From Parvibaculum sp963696585 (GTDB lineage Bacteria; Pseudomonadota; Alphaproteobacteria; Parvibaculales; Parvibaculaceae), in the NCBI GenBank assembly GCA_963696585.1, contig CAVOKW010000014.1, positions 1 through 63,887 on the forward strand: 63,887 nt of DNA, in the 5' to 3' direction. How positions within the stretch are numbered: position 1 is the stretch's first letter; each line of letters begins with the position of its first letter. Shown one piece after another: positions 56,116 to 63,887 of the stretch. The position numbers and the translations under genes are program-made. The notes under the pieces were generated by a model. It did not search any database. It was not told the DNA's origin and saw only the letters and a list, made by a program, of their open reading frames with translations.

Positions 56116-56730
56116 TCAGGCCGTCGTATCAACCTGCGAGCCATTGGTGGCGCCGACTTCCGCCTTGGCAACGCCCACCCTTGCGGCCCTGAGCAGCCGG
56201 TCGCCGATCATGTAACCGGCTTCGAGCACCTGAACGATGGTGCCGCCCGGCTGGCCGGTGCCCGGCACTTCAAACATCGCTTCATGCTGGTTGGCGTCAA
56301 AGCGGTCGCCGACCTGCGGCATGACCTGCCGAATGCCGTGGCGCTCAAAGGTCGAGAGCATGGCGCGTTCGGTCATTTCAACGCCTTCAAGCAACGCCTT
56401 CACATTGTCGCTCATGCCGGCGCGGTCTTCCTCGCTCAGCGTGTCGAGCGCCCGGCGAAGATTATCGCCCACCTGTAGCATATCACGGGCGAAATTGGCC
56501 GAAGCATAACGCGCCGCATCGGTCTTTTCGCGCTCGCCGCGCTTGCGGATGTTTTCCCCGTCGGCAATGGCGCGCAAGAGCTTGTCGCGCAGATCGGCAT
56601 TTTCGCTGGTCAGCTTCTCGATTACGGCAAATCCGGCATCAATCTCGGCCTGAGCCGATTCCATGGCCGGGGCCGCCTCGCCAGCAGGGGTTTCAGGTTC
56701 GGCGGCGGGGTTATTGGTTTCGTCGCTCAT
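56116..56730 (-). CDS. grpE: Nucleotide-exchange factor GrpE
   Basis: DnaK nucleotide exchange factor; 204 residues. Acidic/Pro-rich N-terminus, long coiled coil (IEKLTSENADLRDKLLRAIADGENIRKR), then the beta-wing with RHGIRQVMPQVGDRFDANQHEAMFEVPG and VLEAGYMIGDRLLRAARVGVAK. It follows hrcA by 105 bases on the same strand, the normal hrcA-grpE order. Confidence 0.97.
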   Translation of the reverse strand: MSDETNNPAAEPETPAGEAAPAMESAQAEIDAGFAVIEKLTSENADLRDKLLRAIADGENIRKRGEREKTDAARYASANFARDMLQVGDNLRRALDTLSEEDRAGMSDNVKALLEGVEMTERAMLSTFERHGIRQVMPQVGDRFDANQHEAMFEVPGTGQPGGTIVQVLEAGYMIGDRLLRAARVGVAKAEVGATNGSQVDTTA

Positions 56731-56835
56731 GACTTATGTCTCTTCGTCTCGGGCCGGCAGGGGGGACGGCCCCGGGAATGGGATTGGCCTTGGATTTGCG
56801 CGTTGGACCGACCGATGTCAACCGCTCATCTTGTC

Positions 56836-57897
56836 TCAATTGATGAGACGACCGACGAGCTTGGCCGTGTAATCGACCATCGGGATCACTCGGGCATAAT
56901 TGAGCCTTGTCGGCCCGATAACGCCCAAAACCCCGACAACCCGCTCATTTTTGTCCATATAGGGGCTGACAATCAGCGACGATCCGGAAAGCGAAAAGAG
57001 CTTGTTTTCCGAGCCGATAAAGATGCGAACGCCATCCGCCTGTCCGGCAAGCCCCAGAAGCTGAACAAGGTCGCGCTTGTTTTCGAGGTCGTCAAACAGG
57101 AGCCGGATGCGCTCCAGATCCTCCATCGCATGCACATCTTCCAAAAGCCGCGAGCGCCCGCGCACAATCAGCGACTTGGTCAACGGATCATCAGAAATCG
57201 CCCGATCTGCCCCGGACCATGTCGCAAGCCCGGCTTCCACCACCTTGGCGGTGAGTTCGTTGAGCGTCTGGGTCTGGTTTTCCATTTCACTGGCAATGAA
57301 GGCGCGGGCCTCATCCAGCGTCTTGCCGCGCAGACGCGCATTGAGATAGTTCCCGGCCTCGCTGAGCGCTGAAGGGGTGAGGCCGCGCGGCACGTCGATG
57401 ACGCGGTTTTCAACCCCGCCCCCTTCGGTGACGATCACAACAAGGGCGCGTTCCGCGTCAATCGGCACAAACTCGATATGCTTGAGGGCGGCGTCATAGG
57501 TCGGCGCCACCACAAAACCCGCCGCATGGCTCAGGCCCGACATGAGCTTGGAGGCCTCATCCAGCACGTCTTCAACGCTTTTATGCGAACCGGCCACCTG
57601 CTGCTCGATCGAGCGGCGCTCCTCTTCGCTCAGCGCGCCAATTTCCAGCAACCCATCGACAAACATGCGCAAACCAGCCTGCGTCGGAATGCGTCCGGCG
57701 CTCGTATGGGGCGAGAAAATGAGCCCCAGTGCCTCAAGATCCGACATCACATTGCGGATCGAGGCCGCAGATAGCGAAATCGGGAGATGTCGGCTCAAGA
57801 AACGCGACCCCACCGGATCGCCCGTCTCCAGATAAGTCTCAACCACGCGGCGCAGGATCTCGCGCGAACGCTCATTCAGATCCTTGACGGCGACCAT
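56836..57897 (-). CDS. hrcA: Heat-inducible transcription repressor HrcA
   Basis: Repressor binding CIRCE elements; 353 residues. N-terminal winged helix (SREILRRVVETYLETGDPVGSRFLSR, SAASIRNVMSDLEALG) and the C-terminal domain ending VVGVLGVIGPTRLNYARVIPMVDYTAKL. No CIRCE element is seen in this window, so its target (probably groESL) lies elsewhere; dnaK here has a sigma-32-type promoter. Confidence 0.96.
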   Translation of the reverse strand: MVAVKDLNERSREILRRVVETYLETGDPVGSRFLSRHLPISLSAASIRNVMSDLEALGLIFSPHTSAGRIPTQAGLRMFVDGLLEIGALSEEERRSIEQQVAGSHKSVEDVLDEASKLMSGLSHAAGFVVAPTYDAALKHIEFVPIDAERALVVIVTEGGGVENRVIDVPRGLTPSALSEAGNYLNARLRGKTLDEARAFIASEMENQTQTLNELTAKVVEAGLATWSGADRAISDDPLTKSLIVRGRSRLLEDVHAMEDLERIRLLFDDLENKRDLVQLLGLAGQADGVRIFIGSENKLFSLSGSSLIVSPYMDKNERVVGVLGVIGPTRLNYARVIPMVDYTAKLVGRLIN

Positions 57898-58084
57898 GCC
57901 TGATTGTGCTCCCGCTCTTCAGATGGCAACGAAAGGGGTAAGTCCCTGATAGATACAGGTAAAGTTAGGCGTGACCTGGCGGCTCGTCAAACCCGGCGGG
58001 TGAAGCGGGCTGCTTTCTTGCCCGCAAGCCTCCCAAAGGGTACTAAGGCCCCAACAGAACAAACCCAAAAACAGGAAACAGCCC

Positions 58085-58801
58085 ATGCGCCCCTCCGGTC
58101 GTCAGCCCCATCAGATGCGTGCCGTCAGTTTTGAACTCGGCTTCACCAAGCATGCCGAAGGGTCCTGTCTTGTGAAGTTCGGCGACACCCATGTGCTCTG
58201 CACCGCCTCACTTGAGGAGCGCGTTCCCCCCTTCCTCAAGGGCCAGGGCCAGGGCTGGGTCACGGCGGAATATGGCATGTTGCCCCGCTCCACCCATGAT
58301 CGCATGCGCCGCGAGGCCGCCCAAGGCAAGCAATCGGGCCGCACGCAGGAAATCCAGCGTCTTATTGGCCGCTCGCTCCGCGCCATTGTCGATGTCAAGG
58401 CGCTCGGCGAACGCCAGATTTCCATCGACTGCGATGTCTTGCAGGCCGATGGCGGCACCCGCACCGCCTCGATCACGGGCGGCTGGATCGCGTTGCATCA
58501 ATGCATCGAATGGATGCGCGCCCGCGAGATGGTGACAGGCACTGTTCTCAAGGACCACGTCGCGGCGATTTCCTGCGGCATTTACAAAGGCGTTCCCGTC
58601 ACGGATCTCGATTATCTGGAAGATTCAAACGCTGAAACAGATGCCAATTTCGTCATGACCGGTCGCGGTGGTATTTGCGAAATACAGGGCACGGCGGAAG
58701 CCGATCCCTTCAGCGAAGAGCAGTTTGCCTCGCTCATGACGCTCGCCCGCACCTCGATTGCCGAACTTGTCGAATTGCAAAAGGCCGCGATTGCCAGATG
58801 A
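58085..58801 (+). CDS. rph: Ribonuclease PH
   Basis: Phosphorolytic 3' exoribonuclease trimming tRNA ends; 238 residues. MRPSGRQPHQMRAVSFELGF, GWVTAEYGMLPRSTHDRMRRE and GRTQEIQRLIGRSLRAIVD, with DCDVLQADGGTRTASITGG as core motif. It is divergent from hrcA (the usual alphaproteobacterial arrangement) and its stop overlaps rdgB by four bases. Confidence 0.98.
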   Translation: MRPSGRQPHQMRAVSFELGFTKHAEGSCLVKFGDTHVLCTASLEERVPPFLKGQGQGWVTAEYGMLPRSTHDRMRREAAQGKQSGRTQEIQRLIGRSLRAIVDVKALGERQISIDCDVLQADGGTRTASITGGWIALHQCIEWMRAREMVTGTVLKDHVAAISCGIYKGVPVTDLDYLEDSNAETDANFVMTGRGGICEIQGTAEADPFSEEQFASLMTLARTSIAELVELQKAAIAR

Positions 58802-59403
58802 GCCGTCGCTTTGAAGGACAAAAACTGATTGTCGCCAGCCACAACAAGGGCAAGGTGCGGGAGATTTTCGAGCTGCTCGCGCCCTTCGGCATCGAATGTG
58901 TATCGGCAAGCGATCTCGGTCTGCCGGAGCCGGACGAAACCGGCGACACGTTTCGCGCAAATGCCGGATTGAAGGCTTTGGCGGCCGCCCGCGCGGCCAA
59001 TCTCCCGGCACTCGCTGACGACTCAGGTCTTTGCGTTTCGATCCTCAATGGGGCGCCGGGCATTTTTTCGGCGCGCTGGGCAGGCCCGACAAAGGACTTC
59101 GCCTTTGCCATGGAAAAAATCCGCCGCGCCGTGCTCGAAGCAGGCGCGCATGATACAAGCGCCCATTTCATTTGCGGTCTGGCGCTCGCCTGGCCTGATG
59201 GCCATATCGAATATTTCGAGGGCCGCGTCGATGGCGAGCTGATCTGGCCGCCGCGTGGCGACAAGGGCTTTGGCTATGACCCGATGTTTATCGCCAATGG
59301 CTATGACATCACCTTCGGCGAAATGGAGCCTGAGAAAAAGCATGGCATTTCCCATCGCGCCCATGCCTTCACAAAGCTTGTCGATGCCTGTTTCAGGGGC
59401 TGA
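58798..59403 (+). CDS. rdgB: XTP/dITP pyrophosphatase
   Basis: Removes deaminated purine nucleotides; 201 residues from ATG 58798 (ATGA overlap with rph). LIVASHNKGKVREI, LADDSGLCV, GFGYDPMFI and HGISHRAHAFTKL are all present. It overlaps hemW by 20 bases, giving an rph-rdgB-hemW operon. Confidence 0.97.
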   Translation: MSRRFEGQKLIVASHNKGKVREIFELLAPFGIECVSASDLGLPEPDETGDTFRANAGLKALAAARAANLPALADDSGLCVSILNGAPGIFSARWAGPTKDFAFAMEKIRRAVLEAGAHDTSAHFICGLALAWPDGHIEYFEGRVDGELIWPPRGDKGFGYDPMFIANGYDITFGEMEPEKKHGISHRAHAFTKLVDACFRG

Positions 59404-60541
59404 GGGGGCCGGTTTTGGCATCTATGTTCACTGGCCCTTCTGCCAGTCGAAATGCCCTTACTGCGATTTCAACAGTCATGTCGTCGCCTCGGTGGACCAG
59501 TCGCGCTGGGCATCGGCACTGAAGCGTGAGCTGAAAACCATGCGCGTCATGACGGGGCCTGAACCCGTGCGCTCGATTTTCTTTGGCGGCGGCACGCCAT
59601 CGCTGATGCAGCCTGAAACAGTCGCTGCCGTGATCGATGAAATTGCTGCCCTTTGGCCATTGGAATCCGATCTCGAAATCACGCTCGAAGCCAATCCGAC
59701 CAGCGTTGAAGCGACGCATTTCCGTGGCTATCGCGCGGCGGGCGTCAATCGCTTGTCGCTTGGTGTTCAATCCCTGAACGATGCCGAGCTGAGGTTTCTC
59801 GGTCGCCGTCACACCGCCGCGGAAGCGCTTGCCGCCATTGCGCTGGCGCGAGAGAGCTTCCCTCGCCTCTCCTTCGATTTGATTTATGCCCGACCGGGAC
59901 AAAATGCCGGGGACTGGCAGCAGGAATTGCGCAAGGCGCTCTCCCATGCTGTCGATCATCTCTCGCTCTATCAATTGACAATCGAGCAGGGCACGGCCTT
60001 TGCCCGTCTCTATGAGAAGGGCGCCATCGTTTTGCCCGATGACGAGGCGGCGGTTGCCCTTTACGAAATGACCGGCGCGATATGCGGCGAACATGGTTTG
60101 AATGCTTACGAGGTTTCAAACCATGCAAAGCCCGGTGCCGAGTGTCGGCACAATCTGATTTACTGGCGCTATGGCGATTATGTCGGCGTCGGTCCCGGCG
60201 CCCATGGGCGTGTTGTGAAAAACGGACGCCGACTTGCGACCGCAACACACAAGGCCCCCGGCCTCTGGATTGAAAGCGTGGAGCGCGAGGGCCATGGCCT
60301 TGAAGTCTGCGAAGAGATTTCGGCAACCGCGCAAGCCGATGAATTGATGCTGATGGGTCTGCGCCTCCTGGAGGGCGTGTCGCTCACGCGCTTTGCCCGG
60401 CTCGCAGGTTTCCCGCTCGCAGAAGATCGCATCGCCTCGGCTGAGCGCCAGGGGCTTGTCAGGCGTCATGACGACAGGCTCGCCGCGACAGCGCAAGGCC
60501 GCCTCGTTCTCAACAGCCTGCTTGGTCTGCTGCTGAGCTAG
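59384..60541 (+). CDS. hemW: Heme chaperone HemW (radical-SAM)
   Basis: 385 residues from ATG 59384. Radical-SAM cluster Cys pattern CQSKCPYCDF, as in HemW (CxxxCxxC), and FFGGGTPSLM; GVNRLSLGVQSLNDAELRFLGR and GVGPGAHGR follow. HemW binds heme and hands it to respiratory enzymes; it is not the oxygen-independent coproporphyrinogen oxidase, although often annotated so. It overlaps the convergent lipoprotein gene by 4 bases. Confidence 0.95.
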   Translation: MPVSGAEGAGFGIYVHWPFCQSKCPYCDFNSHVVASVDQSRWASALKRELKTMRVMTGPEPVRSIFFGGGTPSLMQPETVAAVIDEIAALWPLESDLEITLEANPTSVEATHFRGYRAAGVNRLSLGVQSLNDAELRFLGRRHTAAEALAAIALARESFPRLSFDLIYARPGQNAGDWQQELRKALSHAVDHLSLYQLTIEQGTAFARLYEKGAIVLPDDEAAVALYEMTGAICGEHGLNAYEVSNHAKPGAECRHNLIYWRYGDYVGVGPGAHGRVVKNGRRLATATHKAPGLWIESVEREGHGLEVCEEISATAQADELMLMGLRLLEGVSLTRFARLAGFPLAEDRIASAERQGLVRRHDDRLAATAQGRLVLNSLLGLLLS

Positions 60542-61875
60542 AAGACAGGCGCAGATTGAAAGGCCACAGGCGCCGGATCGATCACCACGGCCCCGCCGGG
60601 ACGATTTTCCATGATCGCCAGACCGCGCTCCGTCCAGCCATTTGGCAAGAACCGGAATATCCCGTCAACGCCGGAAAAGCCGTCCGGTGCTGTCAGTGTG
60701 GCGGACGAAAAACGATCATCGCCAGGTCGCGCCGAAAGCGCAATCGTCAGGCTCACGGCATCATAGGCAAGACTTGCAATGCGGGGTGGCGTTGCGCCAT
60801 AGGCCGTGCGATAGCGCTGGGCAAATTGCAGATGCCCTTCAGGTGGCGGTGCGGGATACCAGGCGCCATCCAGAGAGGGCTCATTGGCCAGCGTCGGATC
60901 GTCCCACTGGCCCGTTCCGATCAGTTTGATCGCCTTGGTATCAACATCGAAATAGGACAGCATCGGCGCAATCTGCTTCAGCGCGGCGCCACCCTCTGGC
61001 AGAAAGATCGCTTTGTAGGACGCCATGGATCCGGCGACCTGCTTGGCCGGTTCATACATGCCTTCCGATGTCGCGGGATAGCTCGCCGAGGCAACAATCG
61101 TTCCCCCATGCTGTGCAACCGCCTCCCGAAACAGGCTGCTGACCCGATTGCCATAACTGCCCGCCGGGTAGAGCGCGCCATAGCTTGTAAGCCCCTGTCG
61201 TGTGGCGTAATCGACAATGCGGTTGACATCGACAAAGGGCGCAAAGGACAGGAGATAAACCCCACCGCCGCCAACCGATGTGTCGGTTGAGAAAGCGATG
61301 ACCGGAATATGCGCTTGGCCCGCAGGCACGGCAATGCCGCTGACTTCTTCGGCAAAGAGCGGTCCGAGGATGATATCGGCCCCCTCATTGATCGCCGTTG
61401 TGGCCGCCGCCGCCGCACTGGCGGCCGAGCCGTTGGTGGCCTTGGGGATCAAGAGCACATTCGGATTGTTGAAGTCGAAAAGCGAAAGTTGGGCGGCATT
61501 GTAAAGCGCATTGGCGACATTGCGCACATCGGCCCGGGGCGATGAAAAGGGCAGGAGCAAAGCGACGCGCACCGGTTCAAGGCCCGCCATATATTTCGGC
61601 GTGTAGAACTTGGACGTGTCGCGACCGGGCATCGGGGTGGGCTGAACCGGTTTGATCACTGCCGGCGGGGCCTGCACCACGGGACCGGGTGTTGCGGGCT
61701 TTGCGCCACCGCCAAGATCAAGACCGGCGCAACCGGCCAGCAGGGAAAGGCCGACCAGCGCGGCAAGCAGGCGCAGGTGCGCCTTCGCGCCGGGCAGGCC
61801 CAAGGGCGCCTTCGCGCCGGGCAGGCACAGGCTCGAAGGGGAACGCTTGCGGGAGGAAAAAGTTACTGCGGTCAC
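60538..61875 (-). CDS. Penicillin-binding-protein activator lipoprotein (LpoA/LppC-like)
   Basis: 445 residues. Lipobox LLAGC near residue 48 after an unusually long n-region (about 33 residues) that contains a duplicated LPGAKA. The mature part is a periplasmic type-1 binding fold: RVALLLPFSSPRADVRN, INEGADIILGPLFAEEV, PVIAFSTDTSVGGGG, YGALYPAGSYGNRV. In relatives it stimulates PBP1A and stands beside rsmI and yraN, as here. ATG starts closer to the lipobox are absent, so the n-region may be real or the start may be non-ATG. Confidence 0.88.
   Translation of the reverse strand: MTAVTFSSRKRSPSSLCLPGAKAPLGLPGAKAHLRLLAALVGLSLLAGCAGLDLGGGAKPATPGPVVQAPPAVIKPVQPTPMPGRDTSKFYTPKYMAGLEPVRVALLLPFSSPRADVRNVANALYNAAQLSLFDFNNPNVLLIPKATNGSAASAAAAATTAINEGADIILGPLFAEEVSGIAVPAGQAHIPVIAFSTDTSVGGGGVYLLSFAPFVDVNRIVDYATRQGLTSYGALYPAGSYGNRVSSLFREAVAQHGGTIVASASYPATSEGMYEPAKQVAGSMASYKAIFLPEGGAALKQIAPMLSYFDVDTKAIKLIGTGQWDDPTLANEPSLDGAWYPAPPPEGHLQFAQRYRTAYGATPPRIASLAYDAVSLTIALSARPGDDRFSSATLTAPDGFSGVDGIFRFLPNGWTERGLAIMENRPGGAVVIDPAPVAFQSAPVF
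61779..61826. repeat. 21-base tandem duplication at the lipoprotein/rsmI divergent region
   Basis: Two exact copies of a 21-base unit (61779-61799 and 61806-61826), 27 bases apart, each containing CCTTCGCGCCGGGCAGG. A third, degenerate copy occurs near 61971-61990. The copies are read as LPGAKA twice in the lipoprotein and lie upstream of rsmI. Confidence 0.85.
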
Positions 61876-62025
61876 GGGGATGAAGGTCCTGCCTGCGCCA
61901 TGGATAAGATCGCCGAGAGACTAATGTCGGCCAGCCCACAAGTAAACCAAAACGCCTGCGCCTGCTTGGGCCTTCGCGCCATCCCGGCATTGCCAAATGA
62001 GGCGCTTCTGGCGCAAGGTCCGGCC

Positions 62026-62901
62026 ATGACCGAGGAAACACCACAACGACGGCCCAAAGCCCGGCTGGCGGCGGGCCTTTATGTAACCGCGACCCCCATT
62101 GGCAATGCGGGCGACATCACGCTTCGCGCTTTGGATGTGCTGGCGCGTGCCGATCTGGTGCTTTGTGAGGATACGCGCGTCAGCGCCAAGCTCTTTGCCA
62201 TCCATGGCTTGAGCGTCAAATCCTGTCCCTATCATGACCATAATGCCGCCGAGATGCGCCCGCGCATTCTCGATCGATTGTCGCGGGGCGAGGCCATCGC
62301 GCTGATCAGCGATGCCGGCACGCCGCTCGTCTCCGATCCCGGTTTCAAGCTCGTGCGCGAGGCGCAGGATGCGGGCTATATGGTGACGACCCTGCCCGGC
62401 GCCTCCTCGGTTCTGGCGGCACTCACCCTTGCCGGCCTGCCGACGGACAGGTTTTTCTTTGCCGGGTTCTTGTCGGCAAAACAGGAAGCCCGCCGCAAGG
62501 AACTGGCCGGGCTTGCCGCCATTCCGGCAACGCTTGTCTTTCTCGAAAGCGCCAATCGCCTGCCAGCCTCGCTGGCCGACATGGCATCGCTTCTTGGCAA
62601 TCGCGAAGCCTCGGTCGCCCGCGAACTGACCAAAAAGTTCGAGGAATTGCGTCGTGCCCCGCTTCCCGAATTGGCCAGCCATTATGAGGCGGAAGGATCT
62701 CCCAAAGGCGAGATCGTGATTGTGGTGGGCCCGCCGCAAAAAAGCGCGCCTCTCTGCGATCATGAGATCGGGGCCATGCTGGAAAACGCGCTCAACCGCC
62801 TCAGCCTGAAAGATGCTGTCGCCGAAGTCGTTTCCATGACGGGCCTGCCGCGTCGCGACATCTATGCGCGCGCCTTGTCCATGTCGGGCGGGCGCGACTG
62901 A
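62026..62901 (+). CDS. rsmI: 16S rRNA (cytidine-2'-O) methyltransferase RsmI
   Basis: Methylates C1402 of 16S rRNA; 291 residues from ATG 62026. The frame is open back to 61777 but that part is the repeat region. Motifs LYVTATPIGNAGDITLRALDVL, LCEDTRVSAKL, ISDAGTPLVSDPGF, LPGASSVLAALTLAGLPTDRF. It is followed one base after its stop by yraN, its usual partner. Confidence 0.96.
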   Translation: MTEETPQRRPKARLAAGLYVTATPIGNAGDITLRALDVLARADLVLCEDTRVSAKLFAIHGLSVKSCPYHDHNAAEMRPRILDRLSRGEAIALISDAGTPLVSDPGFKLVREAQDAGYMVTTLPGASSVLAALTLAGLPTDRFFFAGFLSAKQEARRKELAGLAAIPATLVFLESANRLPASLADMASLLGNREASVARELTKKFEELRRAPLPELASHYEAEGSPKGEIVIVVGPPQKSAPLCDHEIGAMLENALNRLSLKDAVAEVVSMTGLPRRDIYARALSMSGGRD

Positions 62902-62902
62902 G

Positions 62903-63245
62903 ATGGCGCCGCCCCGGGGTCGACAGACGCGCGGTCAGCAGGCGCATCGTCTGGGCCATCGCGCCGAATGGCTCGCCTGTCTCTGGCTCCTCCTGAAGGG
63001 CTATCGCATTCGCGCCCGCCGCTACAAAACCCATGCCGGGGAAATCGACATCATTGCTTCGCGCGGCGGCCTCATCGCCTTTGTCGAAGTGAAGGCGCGC
63101 CCCGATCACCACGCGGCGCTCGAGGCACTGAGCCCACGTCAGCAGCAAAGGCTGTTGCGGGCGGCGGCGCTTTACATGGCGACCCGGCGCGCCGATGCTG
63201 ACCTGATCTGGCGTTTTGACATGATACTTATCACGCCCTGGTTGC
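62903..63245 (+). CDS. YraN (UPF0102) endonuclease-fold protein, 3' end cut by an IS3 fragment
   Basis: About 113 residues of the family remain: GHRAEWLACLWLLLKGYRIRARRYKTHAGEIDIIA, then IAFVEVKARPDHHAALEA, RLLRAAALYMATR, and WRFDMILITPW, the family's final strand. After Trp the frame runs open into transposase DNA through the window end (LRATRSILSEEKK is reverse-strand transposase). The GEIDII and EVKAR motifs of the restriction-endonuclease-like fold are intact. Probably the last dozen native residues are lost. Confidence 0.88.
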
Positions 63246-63887
63246 GGGCCACCCGCTCGATCTTGAGCGAGGAGAAGAAGCTTGTCCAGTCGCCGCATTA
63301 TCCCAACAGTTACCTGACCGGCTCATCGAGCAGGCAACGCCATGATCGGCCATCAGGCGCTGGAACGGCTCGCTCGTATACTGGCTGCCGCGATCGGAGT
63401 GATGCAGCAGAGCATCGGGCTTACCGCGCCGCGAAGAGATCGCCGTCACCAGCGCATCGGCGACAAGCTGGGCATCATCGGCGGCTCCGTCGACCACCCC
63501 ACTACCCGGCGCGAAAAGAGGTCGATCACGGCCGCTACATAGAGCCAGCCTTCGGCCGTCCAGATATAGGTGAAGTCCGCCACCCATTTGCGGTTCGGGG
63601 CATCGGCATCGAACTGACGGGCCAGCACGTTCGGCGCGACGGCGTTGGTCGATCGCTCGCCATTATCCGTTGGGAGAGACCGCCGCCGGGGCCGCGCCCG
63701 CAAGGCCTGCTGCCGCATCAACCGTTCGATACGGTGCAGGCCGCAAGCATGCCCGGCCGCCAGCACGTCATGCCAGACGCGCCGGGCTCCATAGGTCCGG
63801 TCACTGGCAAGGAAGCTCGAGCGCACTTCACTGCCGAGCACCTCATCGCTGCGGCTCCGCGCACTCGGGGCTCGCGTCAGCCAGGCA
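63241..63887 (-). mobile_element. IS3-family transposase (orfB) fragment with frameshifts
   Basis: Reverse-strand IS3-type integrase core, open at the window end. Recognised: YGARRVWHDVLAAGHACGLHRIERLMR, ADAPNRKWVADFTYIWT with the first catalytic Asp, VAAVIDLFSRRVVGWS, then in another frame DALLHHSDRGSQYTSEPF with the second Asp and SGNCWDNA; a third frame continues FFSSLKIERV (63249-63285), close to where the catalytic Glu should be. At least two one-base frame changes are needed (near 63497 and 63290). The 3' end of the element is absent and its sequence meets yraN directly. Confidence 0.85.

Noticed and set aside
57898..58084. CIRCE operator near hrcA
   Set aside because: No TTAGCACTC-N9-GAGTGCTAA pattern is present in the hrcA-rph gap.

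Overview
The window is a contig-like stretch of a GC-rich alphaproteobacterial chromosome centred on the replication origin. The class assignment rests on gene order and gene families, not on rRNA. The conserved alphaproteobacterial origin neighbourhood is present: leuS-lptE-holA, parB-parA-rsmG-mnmG-mnmE, rho-hemJ-hemH-hemE, then a 540-base non-coding gap with DnaA-box sequences (probable oriC), then ppsR-maf-aroE-coaE-dnaQ, secB, a Tim44-like gene, mltA, smr and an XRE regulator. Further right come hslVU, hisB-hisH-hisA-hisF, hisE-coaA, dnaKJ, grpE-hrcA, rph-rdgB-hemW, and a PBP-activator lipoprotein beside rsmI-yraN. Three parS palindromes lie 14-16 kb left of the putative origin, two of them inside rsmG and mnmG coding sequence. 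Genus cannot be judged from the sequence alone.

Layout. 1-690 is a fragment of a large NAD-malic enzyme with different codon use, joined abruptly to leuS lacking its first codons: a chimeric or rearranged left edge. 0.7-10.8 kb holds tRNA charging, LPS assembly, replication clamp loading, chromosome partition and tRNA modification. 10.8-19.3 kb is an accessory insert between mnmE and rho, with a YyaL-like protein, a GcvA-like LysR, dienelactone hydrolase, a LysE exporter, a quinone oxidoreductase, a broken HD-domain gene, small unknown genes, a frameshifted XRE gene and a PAS_5 protein. 19.3-31.4 kb is heme synthesis, the origin and housekeeping genes. 31.4-35.7 kb is a one-directional cassette of a LysR regulator, an uncharacterised HRI1-like protein, an isopenicillin-N-synthase-type Fe(II)/2OG oxygenase and a urea-carboxylase-type ABC binding protein. 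This is the best candidate here for an undescribed pathway. 35.7-45.8 kb holds HslVU and histidine synthesis, with hisE split from hisF by a CYTH-CHAD triphosphatase and a two-block pentapeptide protein. 45.8-62.9 kb carries a PfkB kinase, DNA repair (nth, alkB), gpmA, dapB, the Hsp70 chaperone genes and their repressor, RNA/nucleotide housekeeping, hemW and cell-wall genes. 62.9-63.9 kb is yraN cut off by an IS3-family transposase fragment that runs off the window.

Several genes (holA, an XRE regulator, the HD-domain remnant, the IS3 transposase) contain one-base frameshifts. In two cases a run of six T needs seven to restore the frame, which suggests sequencing error as much as true decay. 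Both edges look like joins to foreign sequence and should be checked against reads before any biological meaning is given to them.

All family assignments come from reading motifs and gene context by eye. No database search, alignment or base-composition calculation was run.
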